A stretch of 64,000 nt of DNA. It comes from Tsukamurella sp. PLM1. Its GTDB lineage: Bacteria > Actinomycetota > Actinomycetes > Mycobacteriales > Mycobacteriaceae. Position 1 is the first letter of the stretch. Every line of letters starts with the position of its first letter. The stretch is from contig NZ_AP025688.1 in assembly GCF_023168325.1 (NCBI RefSeq), forward strand, positions 3,534,001 to 3,598,000. The letters are read 5' to 3'. A program made the position numbers and the translations under genes. Shown piece after piece: positions 57,219 to 64,000 of this stretch. The notes beneath the pieces were generated by a model. It ran no database searches. It was not told the DNA's origin and worked only from the letters and a program-made list of their open reading frames with translations.

Positions 57219-58018
57219 CGCTTCTCCTCGGTGAGCTGCAGGAACGCTTCTTCCAGTCCGCCGTCCACGGCGAACACGGTGGTGTCTCCGCGCACCACGG
57301 CGACGCGGAGGCCGGGCACGGCGGCGACGAGGGCGGCGGCACCGTCGGGATCGATGACGGCGCTGACCCGCCGGCCCGCGGTCGCGGCGCGGATGTCCGC
57401 GGTCGCGCCGTCGGCCACGATCCGCCCGCCGGCGATCATCACGACGCGGTCGGCGAACTGGTCTGCCTCCTCGAGGTAGTGAGTGGCGATCAGAACAGTG
57501 GTGCCGCGGCGCGCGTCGGCGCGGACCGTCGCCCAGAACCGGCGTCGCGCGTCCACGTCCATGCCGGCGGTGGGCTCGTCGAGGATCAGGAGATCGGGTT
57601 CGGCGAGCAGGGCCAGCGCGAACCGCAGGGCCTGCTGCTGCCCGCCCGAGCACTTCCCGACGGTGCGCCGCCGCAGCTCGCCGAGGCCGGCGCGCGCGAT
57701 CGCGGCGTCGGGATCGGATCCGGGGTGCAGCGCCGCGACCAGCTCGACCGTGTCCTGCACGGTGAGGGCGGGCAGGAGCCCGCCCGACTGCTGCACGGCG
57801 GCGACGGTGCCGGTGTGCGTCGTGGTGCCGGCATCCGGGGCGACGAGCCCGAGGATCATGTCGATGGTGGTGCTCTTGCCCGCGCCGTTGGGGCCGAGGA
57901 AGGCCACCACCTCGCCGGGCGCGACGGTGAGGTCGATGCCGTCGACGGCGGTGAACACCTCCCCCGCCGAGGTCCGGTAGCGCTTGGTGAGCGATCTGAG
58001 TTCCAGTGCCGGTGCCAT
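57215..58018 (-). CDS. ABC-2 transporter ATP-binding protein
   Basis: 267 residues from ATG 58018 (MAPALELRSLTKRYRTSAGE). Walker A LGPNGAGKST (residues 41-50), signature CSGGQQQ (123-129, with Cys in place of Leu), Walker B LLILDEPTAGMD and switch His in LIATHYLEEADQ. It powers the downstream permease. A perfect 20-bp palindrome lies 33 bp upstream of the start, suggesting dedicated repression. It carries the 11-mer at 57338. Confidence 0.9.
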   Translation of the reverse strand: MAPALELRSLTKRYRTSAGEVFTAVDGIDLTVAPGEVVAFLGPNGAGKSTTIDMILGLVAPDAGTTTHTGTVAAVQQSGGLLPALTVQDTVELVAALHPGSDPDAAIARAGLGELRRRTVGKCSGGQQQALRFALALLAEPDLLILDEPTAGMDVDARRRFWATVRADARRGTTVLIATHYLEEADQFADRVVMIAGGRIVADGATADIRAATAGRRVSAVIDPDGAAALVAAVPGLRVAVVRGDTTVFAVDGGLEEAFLQLTEEKR

Positions 58019-58050
58019 GCCTCGACACTGCCCGCGACCTGCGCGGATCG

Positions 58051-58070
58051 GATCCACCCGCGGGTGGATC
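58051..58070. promoter_or_regulatory. 20-bp perfect palindromic operator upstream of the ABC exporter
   Basis: GATCCACCCGCGGGTGGATC is fully self-complementary. Two further GGGTGGA half-sites follow at about 58073 and 58084. It resembles an operator for a dimeric TetR/PadR-type repressor of the exporter operon, but no regulator gene is adjacent. Confidence 0.6.
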
Positions 58071-58103
58071 ACGGGGTGGAGAACGGGTGGAGAGACCCGC
58101 GGC

Positions 58104-58388
58104 TCAGGCGCCCGCGCGCGCCGCCTGCGCGGCGATGCGGGCCCGGACCTCCGGGCGGCGCAGCGGCGGCACCGTCTTCGGCGGCTGCCGGCGCGCGGGC
58201 AGCGCGTCGAGCAGTTCCTCCGTCGCGGCGGTCACCTTCGCGACGGCGAGCTCGAACGCGTCGCGGTTCGCGTCGCTGGTCTTCTGCACGCCCGAGACCT
58301 TGCGCACGTACTGCCGCGCAGCGGCCTCGATCTCCTCGTCGGTGGCGGCGGGCTCGAGCCCCCGCAGTTCAGTGATGTTCCGGCACAT
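58104..58388 (-). CDS. DUF2277 family protein
   Basis: 94 residues: MCRNITELRGLEPAATDEEI, then AAARQYVRKVSGVQKTSDAN and VTAATEELLDALPARRQPPK. This is the DUF2277 pattern (MCRNI ... ATDEEI ... QYVRKVSG), small helical proteins of unknown function. TACCGT lies 6 nt upstream of ATG 58388, so it is probably leaderless. Confidence 0.85.
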   Translation of the reverse strand: MCRNITELRGLEPAATDEEIEAAARQYVRKVSGVQKTSDANRDAFELAVAKVTAATEELLDALPARRQPPKTVPPLRRPEVRARIAAQAARAGA

Positions 58389-58412
58389 ACTCCAACGGTA
58401 GTCGCCTCGGCG

Positions 58413-59360
58413 TCACCCGACCAGGGCCGCGACCTCGTCCGCGCACCCCCAACTCAGGGTGACGCCGGCGCCCCCGTGGCCGTAGCAGTGGACGACGTCA
58501 CCGACCCGCTCGAGGCGCACCGTCGGGCGAGCGGGCCGCACCCCGACGTTGTGGCCGAGCACCCGGGCGCCCGCCAGCTCCGGCACCAGGGCGCGGGCCC
58601 GAGCGACGATCGCGTCGGCCGTCGCGGGATCGGCGACGAGCTCCTCCGCGCCGTGGTCCTCGGTACCGCCGACGACGACGTCGCGCGAGCGCGGCACCAC
58701 GTAGGTGGTCACGCCCAGGTCCAACGCGGAATCGTCGATCCACCACCGGTGAACGCCCACCTGCTCGAGGTACACGACCTGCCCGCGCACGGGTTCCATC
58801 GACGCGTCGCCCACCAGTTCGCGCGCGCCCAGCCCGGTCGCGTTCACCACGGCCCCGTCCAGCTCCGCGAGCGAGCCCACGTCCCGCTGTTCGACGGTGC
58901 CGCCCAGCTCTGCCACGCGGGCGGCGAGCCACGGCAGGTAGAGCGGCATCTCGATCACGGGCGAGACGAAACTCCAGCCCTCAGCGTAGCCGGGCCGCGG
59001 CTCGGCGACGCGCTGCACCGACGGCACCGCGGAGGTCCACCACGGCTCGTCCACCGGCTCGCGGAAGATCTCGGTGCCCGGCGTCATGACGACACCGTCG
59101 ACCCCCGCCTCCGCCAGCCGCGTGAACTCCGCGAGCGCTGCGGCGGACCAGCCGGTCACCCGGTCGCGGGGCTCGGCGAGGTACGGATACCAGACCGCGG
59201 CGGCCACCGCGGAGGTCACGGTGCCGACGGGGCCCGCCCGCCCCGGCGCCGGGGGCGCGAGCTCCCGCCCGTACACCCGCACCGCGTGCCCCGCCTCCAG
59301 CAGGCGCACCGCGCACGACATCCCGATCACACCGGCACCGACGATCGTCACCTCAGCCAC
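58413..59360 (-). CDS. D-amino-acid oxidase (FAD)
   Basis: 315 residues. FAD motif VTIVGAGVIGMSCAVRLLEA at the N-terminus and the DAAO C-terminal signature VVHCYGHGGAGVTLSWGCAD. Intermediate segments include RGQVVYLEQVGVHRWWIDD and VVGGTEDHGAEE. It oxidises D-amino acids to keto acids, ammonia and H2O2; short secondary-amine substrates are possible. Starts GTG 59360, divergent from the thioesterase gene by 33 bp. Confidence 0.85.
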   Translation of the reverse strand: MAEVTIVGAGVIGMSCAVRLLEAGHAVRVYGRELAPPAPGRAGPVGTVTSAVAAAVWYPYLAEPRDRVTGWSAAALAEFTRLAEAGVDGVVMTPGTEIFREPVDEPWWTSAVPSVQRVAEPRPGYAEGWSFVSPVIEMPLYLPWLAARVAELGGTVEQRDVGSLAELDGAVVNATGLGARELVGDASMEPVRGQVVYLEQVGVHRWWIDDSALDLGVTTYVVPRSRDVVVGGTEDHGAEELVADPATADAIVARARALVPELAGARVLGHNVGVRPARPTVRLERVGDVVHCYGHGGAGVTLSWGCADEVAALVG

Positions 59361-59393
59361 ACCGAACAGTCTTTCAGTACTAGGGTCGGGGCC

Positions 59394-60247
59394 GTGACGA
59401 CGCCAGCAGCGACCCCGACCACCTACGAGTTCCTGCAGGCCGCGCCCCAGGGCCGTCGTTCGAGCGCTCGTGGCCGGTGCGCACCGGTGATGTGAATCCC
59501 GAACGCCGGGTCCGGCTCGACGGCATCGCGCGGTACCTGCAGGACATGGCGAACGACGAGATGTTCCACCGCGGCTTCGACGCCACGGACCCGTACTGGC
59601 TGGTGCGCCGCTCGATCATCGACGTGCTCGAGCCGCTGCACTGGCCGTCAGACGTGCACCTGCTGCGCTGGTGCGAGTCCACCAGCTCACGCTGGTGCAA
59701 CATGCGGATCACGCTGCGCGGCAGCACCGGCGGCCACATCGAGACCGAGGCCTTCTGGATCCGGTTCAGCGCCGAGACGGGCATGCCCACCCACATCAGC
59801 GACGGCGGAATGGAGTACCTGCAGCAGTACGTCGCCGAGACGCGGCTGCGGTGGAAGGCGCTCAATACCGAGAAGGCGCCCGAGCCGTCGGAGCGGGACT
59901 ACACGGTGACGCTGCGCGCCACCGACTTCGACCCGTACCAGCACTTCAACAACGCCGCGTACTGGCAGCTGGTGGAGGACGACCTGAACGGCGACCCGCT
60001 GCTCGCCGCACCGCACCGCGCGATCATCGAGTACCTCGCGCCGATCCCGCTGGGCTCCAGCGTCCAGGTGCGGTTCGTGCGCGACGAGGCCGGCTACCGG
60101 CAGTGGCTGTTCCTCCTGGACGAGGACGGTACGCCCGCGGCCAAGCCCGCCTCGGCCGTCTCGATCGTGCCGCTCCCCGGCGAGCCGTTCGCTCCGGCGG
60201 CGCAGTGGCCGCCGGAGCAGGTGGAGCGGATCGACTGGAAGGCCTGA
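59394..60247 (+). CDS. Acyl-ACP thioesterase-like double-hotdog protein (frame broken near 59452)
   Basis: About 284 residues. Two hotdog domains: the first with FERSWPVRTGDVNPERRVRL, RYLQDMANDEMFHRG and WPSDVHLLRWCESTSSR; the second with TLRATDFDPYQHFNNAAYW, the FNN/H motif of FatA/B-like thioesterases. Start GTG 59394 after TAGGGT (59381-59386), 7 nt upstream, so leaderless. The N-terminus is one frame off; one C missing near 59452 (CAGGGCCG for CAGGGCCCG) restores it. Likely releases fatty acids from ACP or CoA. Confidence 0.75.
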
Positions 60248-60248
60248 G

Positions 60249-62585
60249 CTACGCCGACTTGGTGACCCGCACGACCACGTTCTTCATGAGCGGCTGGTCG
60301 GACTGGGTGCTGTAGTCGGCGATGCCGATGAGCGCGTTCATCTCCGGCATGTAGCCGGCGGCGGCGCCCACGGGCAGGTCGTACCGCAGCGCCCGGAACC
60401 GGCGCAGCGTGCGCTGGGAGCCGTCGCGCGAGGTGGCGGTGATGTCCACGAACTCGCCCTCGGTGAGTCCCCGGGCACGCATGTCCTCCTCGTTCAGGAA
60501 GATCAGCTCGCGCAGGTTCTTGATGCCGCGGTACCGGTCGTTGGCCGAGTAGATGGTGGTGTTCCACTGGTCGTGCGAGCGCATGGTCCCCAGGATGAGG
60601 ACGTCGTCGTCGGCCGGGATCACGTTCGGCATCGGCGCAAGCGAGAAGTTCGCCTTCCCGGACGGGGTCTTGAAGACCCGCTCGCGCGCGGGCTGCGGGA
60701 TCCGGAACCCGCCCGGGTTCTTGATCAGTTCGTTGAAGCCCTCGAAGCCCGGCAGCACCTTCGCCATCACGTCGCGGATGCGGTCGTAGTCGTCGACGTA
60801 CGACTGCCAGGGCGTGCGGCTGTCCGGCAGCGTCGCCTTCGCCATGCCGGCGATGATCGCCACCTCGGACTTGAGGTCCTTCGACGCCGCGCGCCGCTTG
60901 CCGCGGGAGATGTGCACCATGCTCATCGCGTCCTCGACGGTGACGCCCTGTAACCCGGCGACCTGCTCGTCCTTCTCGGTGCGGCCGAGGCAGGGCAGGA
61001 TCAGCGCGGTGCGGCCGTGCACCAGGTGGCTGCGGTTGAGCTTCGTGCTCACCTGCACGGTGAGGTCGGTCTTGCGCAACCCGGCGGCGGTGTACGCGGT
61101 GTCCGGCGCGGCGAGCACGAAGTTGCCGCCCATGCCGACGAACACCTTGACGGTGCCTGCGTGCATCGCCTCGATCGTGGTCACCGTGTCGAGGCCGTGC
61201 TCGCGCGGGGAGACGATGCCGCACACTTCGTCGAGCTTGTCGGTCCACGGCGGCGGCCGGTGGTCGATGCCGCAGGTGCGGTTGCCCTGCACGTTGCTGT
61301 GGCCGCGCACGGGCGAGGGGCCGGCGCCGGGGCGGCCGATGTTGCCGCGGAGCAGCAGCAGGTTGGTGATCTCGCGGACGGTGTCGACGCCGTGCTCGTG
61401 CTGCGTGACGCCGAGGCACCACGAGATGATCGCGCGCTCGGCGCGCAGGTACATCTCGCCCACGCGGCGGATCTCGACCTCGGGCAGGCCGGCCTGCGCG
61501 GTGATCTCGGCCCAGTCGGTCGCCGCGACCAGATCGCGGTAGGCGTCGAAGTCGGCGGTGCTCGCCTCGAGGAAGGCGCGGTCGAGCACCGTCGGGTCCG
61601 CTTCCGCGGCCTCGAAGACGACCTTGGCGATGCCGCGCATCAGCGCGAGGTCGCCGCCCGGGCGCACCTGCATGTTCAGGTCCGAGACCGACGTCGCCTT
61701 GAACAGCGCCATGTCGACCATCTCGTGCGGGACGATCGTCTTCGTCGCGCCCGCCTCCACGAGCGGGTTGATGTGCACGACCTGCGCGCCGCGCCGCGTG
61801 GCGTCGGCGAGGGCGGTGAGCATCCGCGGCGCGTTCGACGCGGCGTTGACGCCCATGACGATCAGGAGGTCCGCCTCCTCCCAGTCCTGCAGGTCACAGG
61901 TGCCCTTGCCGGTGCCGATGGCGGCCTGCAGCGCGCGACCCGACGCCTCGTGGCACATGTTGGAGCAGTCCGGCAGGTTGTTCGTGCCGAACTCGCGGGC
62001 CATCAGCTGGTACAGGAAGGTGGCCTCGTTGCTGAGCCGCCCGGACGTGTAGAACGACGCCTCGTTCGGGCTCTTGAGGCCGCGCAGCGCGTCGCCGACC
62101 AGCGCGAACGCCGCGTCCCAGCCGATCGGGACGTACTTGTCGCTCGCCTCGTCGTAGACCATCGGCTCGATCAGCCGGCCCTCGTTCTCGAGGTCGAAAT
62201 CGGTCCAGCCGGCCAGCTCGGTCACGGTGTGCTGTTCGAAGAAGTCCCGCTTCACCCGCTTGGGCGTCATCTCCCAGGTGACGTGCTTGACGCCGTTCTC
62301 GCAGAAGTCCAGCGTGAGCTTCTTGTCGTCCGGCCACGCGCAGCCGGGGCAGTCGTACCCGGTGGGATGGTTCATCACGAACATCGAGTGCGTGCCGCGG
62401 ATGAGCTCGCGCTGCTTGACCAGGATGGTGCCCACCGACTGCGCCGCGCCCCACGAGGCCGCGGCGTGGTGGTACGGCTTGCTGTACCAGGGGGCGTCGG
62501 TCACCGGACCGAATCCGCCCTGGCGGGGGACGTCGGGCAGGAGCCCGGGCACGTGGGCGGTCTGCGGCTGGTTGTCGGTGGTCAT
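60249..62585 (-). CDS. FdhF/YdeP-type molybdopterin oxidoreductase
   Basis: 778 residues of the FdhF/YdeP family (formate dehydrogenase alpha subunit-like) with the single motif DCPGCAWPD in place of a 4Fe-4S domain. Other marks are [40 protein letters not shown] and the bis-MGD domain [16 protein letters not shown]. No selenocysteine codon is needed or seen. It overlaps fdhD by 4 nt (ATGA). Physiological substrate is unclear; fdhD-coupled FdhF enzymes are usually formate dehydrogenases. No diaphorase subunits are adjacent. Confidence 0.85.
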   Translation of the reverse strand: MTTDNQPQTAHVPGLLPDVPRQGGFGPVTDAPWYSKPYHHAAASWGAAQSVGTILVKQRELIRGTHSMFVMNHPTGYDCPGCAWPDDKKLTLDFCENGVKHVTWEMTPKRVKRDFFEQHTVTELAGWTDFDLENEGRLIEPMVYDEASDKYVPIGWDAAFALVGDALRGLKSPNEASFYTSGRLSNEATFLYQLMAREFGTNNLPDCSNMCHEASGRALQAAIGTGKGTCDLQDWEEADLLIVMGVNAASNAPRMLTALADATRRGAQVVHINPLVEAGATKTIVPHEMVDMALFKATSVSDLNMQVRPGGDLALMRGIAKVVFEAAEADPTVLDRAFLEASTADFDAYRDLVAATDWAEITAQAGLPEVEIRRVGEMYLRAERAIISWCLGVTQHEHGVDTVREITNLLLLRGNIGRPGAGPSPVRGHSNVQGNRTCGIDHRPPPWTDKLDEVCGIVSPREHGLDTVTTIEAMHAGTVKVFVGMGGNFVLAAPDTAYTAAGLRKTDLTVQVSTKLNRSHLVHGRTALILPCLGRTEKDEQVAGLQGVTVEDAMSMVHISRGKRRAASKDLKSEVAIIAGMAKATLPDSRTPWQSYVDDYDRIRDVMAKVLPGFEGFNELIKNPGGFRIPQPARERVFKTPSGKANFSLAPMPNVIPADDDVLILGTMRSHDQWNTTIYSANDRYRGIKNLRELIFLNEEDMRARGLTEGEFVDITATSRDGSQRTLRRFRALRYDLPVGAAAGYMPEMNALIGIADYSTQSDQPLMKNVVVRVTKSA

Positions 62586-63427
62586 ACCCGGACTTCCTGT
62601 CGAACTCGCTGGGGCTGGCTGTAGACGTTCATGTGGTCACCGCGCACGAAGCCGATGAGGGTGAGGCCGGCATCGTCGGCGAGCTCGGCTGCGAGCGACG
62701 ACGGTGCCGATACCGCGGAGAGGATCGGGATTCCGGCCATCACGGCCTTCTGCACCAGCTCGAAGCTGGCGCGGCCGGACACCTGCAGGACGACGCCGCG
62801 CAGCGGCAGGCGACCGTGCAGGAGCGCCCAGCCGATCACCTTGTCGACGGCGTTGTGCCGGCCCACGTCCTCGCGGAGCACGAGCAGTTCGCCGCTCGCG
62901 ACGTCGAACAGCGCCGCGGCGTGCAGGCCGCCCGTCTTGTCGAACACGGCCTGCTCGGCACGGAGCCGGTCGGGGTACGACGTCACGTCCTCGGCCCCGA
63001 CGGCGACCGGATCCGCGGCCACGTCGAACCGGGAGACGGTCCGCACCGCGTCGATGCTGGCCTTGCCGCACATGCCGCACGAGCTGGTGGTGTAGAAGTT
63101 GCGCGTCACGTCCGGCGACGGCGGCACGACGCCCGGCGCGAGGGCGACGTCGAGCACGTTGTACTCGTTGACCTCGCCGCCGGTGCCGGGGCCGCCGCAG
63201 TGGATCGCGGACCGGAACTCCTCGGCGACGCCGATCACGCCCTCGGAGACCAGGAATCCGGCGGCCAGCTCCACGTCGTGCCCCGGGGTGCGCATGGTGA
63301 CGGCGAGCGGCGTTCCCGCGACCCGGATCTCCAGCGGCTCCTCCACGGCGAGGGTGTCGATCCGGCGCAGCGGCTCCTGGCCGACGGTGACCTTGGCCAC
63401 CGCACGACGCACCGTGATCCGACCCAT
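62582..63427 (-). CDS. fdhD: Formate dehydrogenase accessory sulfurtransferase
   Basis: 281 residues from ATG 63427 ([20 protein letters not shown]). The CxxC sulfur-relay pair is in [17 protein letters not shown]; also [18 protein letters not shown] and [20 protein letters not shown]. FdhD transfers sulfur from IscS to the molybdenum cofactor and is needed for active formate dehydrogenases. It leads the fdhD-fdhF pair. Confidence 0.9.
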   Translation of the reverse strand: MGRITVRRAVAKVTVGQEPLRRIDTLAVEEPLEIRVAGTPLAVTMRTPGHDVELAAGFLVSEGVIGVAEEFRSAIHCGGPGTGGEVNEYNVLDVALAPGVVPPSPDVTRNFYTTSSCGMCGKASIDAVRTVSRFDVAADPVAVGAEDVTSYPDRLRAEQAVFDKTGGLHAAALFDVASGELLVLREDVGRHNAVDKVIGWALLHGRLPLRGVVLQVSGRASFELVQKAVMAGIPILSAVSAPSSLAAELADDAGLTLIGFVRGDHMNVYSQPQRVRQEVRV

Positions 63428-63576
63428 GCCTCCGACGTTACACCCGTGGTACAACTGCAATCCGCCGTATCACCCTCCATGTCCACTGCCACCGCCGGTC
63501 CCGGAGCTGGATACAGTGGACGCAGTACTGATCGCGAGGGACGGGGAACGCCGTGGGTGGTTGGAGTGGGGCGCCC

Positions 63577-64000
63577 ATGGGGTGGATGGACCGACTGCGC
63601 GGACGTCAACGGCCCGCCACCGACGCCCCGGAATCGGCGGATGTCGGTGTCCCGGACCTGGCGGATCCCGTCCATGCGCGTGCGCTGGTGCTCGAGGTCG
63701 ACGGCGCCGCGGCGACGGTCGAGGTCCAGCCGCCGGACCGGGCCGCCTTCCGGACGGAGCTGCGCAGCGGCACCGACCCCACCGGCTTCAGCGGACTGGT
63801 CGTGCGGTGGCACGTGCCGGCACTCGTCGACGGAGCCGATCCGCGACGCGTGTTCCTGCTCGAGCCGCCGTGCGGCCCGGATCTGCCGCTCGTACCGGAC
63901 GAGTTGCAGGCGATCCGGGACGCCCGAGACCTGCGCACGAGCGCCCTCGCGGCGCGGTACCCGCCGCCCTCCGCCGCCGAACTGGCGCACCTGATGGCGC
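63577..64000 (+). CDS. Hypothetical protein, 5-prime part only (cut by window edge)
   Basis: Open frame from ATG 63577 to the right edge, 141 codons seen. It begins GWMDRLRGRQRPATDAPESA and has strand-like segments (RALVLEVDGAAATVEVQPPD; GFSGLVVRWHVPALVDGADP) and a C-terminal helical part (LQAIRDARDLRTSALAARY). No domain recognised. It is divergent from fdhD with a 149-bp spacer; a GTG at 63552 is an alternative start in the same frame. Confidence 0.5.
   Translation, partial: MGWMDRLRGRQRPATDAPESADVGVPDLADPVHARALVLEVDGAAATVEVQPPDRAAFRTELRSGTDPTGFSGLVVRWHVPALVDGADPRRVFLLEPPCGPDLPLVPDELQAIRDARDLRTSALAARYPPPSAAELAHLMA

Noticed and set aside
60249..62585. Selenocysteine in the FdhF-like enzyme
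   Set aside because: The full-length frame has no internal TGA and the YdeP-type subgroup does not need it.

Overview
The window is high-GC DNA from an actinobacterium of the order Mycobacteriales. Tsukamurella or a close relative is the best guess. The evidence is the gene content (DUF5302, DUF5313, DUF2277, EthA-like monooxygenase, mycobacterial-type ribosomal proteins with long charged tails), the abundance of leaderless GTG/ATG starts, and the S10-spc-alpha-str gene order. The genus assignment is inference.

The backbone is the ribosomal protein superoperon, almost entirely on the minus strand. Read from high to low coordinates it runs: rpsL-rpsG-fusA-tuf (54.8-50.4 kb); rpsJ-rplC-rplD-rplW-rplB-rpsS-rplV-rpsC-rplP-rpmC-rpsQ (37.8-32.6 kb); rplN-rplX-rplE-rpsN (22.8-21.3 kb); rpsH-rplF-rplR-rpsE-rpmD-rplO (15.0-12.3 kb); secY-adk-map (12.0-9.4 kb); infA (5.7-5.5 kb); rpmJ-rpsM-rpsK-rpsD-rpoA-rplQ (4.4-0.8 kb). 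Within blocks the genes overlap by 1 or 4 nt (TAATG, TGATG, ATGA, GTGA). Several blocks have recognisable promoters and hairpins.

Blocks of unrelated genes split this backbone. They are: a secreted S1 protease between infA and rpmJ; NUDIX/metY/MerR genes between map and infA; a 6.3 kb block between rpsH and rpsN (DoxX-like, OsmC, membrane protein, Tat-exported GH5 glycosidase, PAP2 protein); a 9.8 kb block between rplN and rpsQ; and a 12.6 kb block between rpsJ and tuf (lipoprotein esterase, hotdog protein, second S1 protease, truncated Ser/Thr kinase, alpha-methylacyl-CoA racemase, flavin monooxygenase, ABC1 kinase, ferredoxin reductase, alcohol dehydrogenase, SDR). Past the str operon lie an AlkA-like glycosylase, an ABC-2 exporter, a D-amino-acid oxidase, an acyl-ACP thioesterase-like protein and an FdhF-type molybdoenzyme with fdhD.

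The strongest candidate for an undescribed system is in the rplN-rpsQ block at 24.4-29.3 kb. It is a three-gene, translationally coupled unit with its own leaderless promoter, encoding a DUF559 (PD-(D/E)XK) nuclease-like protein, a double winged-helix protein, and a giant ATPase carrying an N-terminal AAA-type P-loop and a C-terminal HerA-type motor. It sits beside a VapBC-like module, a duplicated gene of unknown function and a degenerate minisatellite.

Two features cut across the window. First, an 11-mer, CCGACGGTGCC, occurs exactly at least 20 times on both strands and in several reading frames, yet never in the ribosomal or translation genes. Second, about 20 apparent frameshifts occur in non-ribosomal genes. 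Many are one-base losses at G5/C5 runs or at CCGG, or two-base losses in GGCGGCGC. Sequencing or consensus error is the likeliest cause, so most frameshifted genes are annotated here as CDS rather than pseudogenes.
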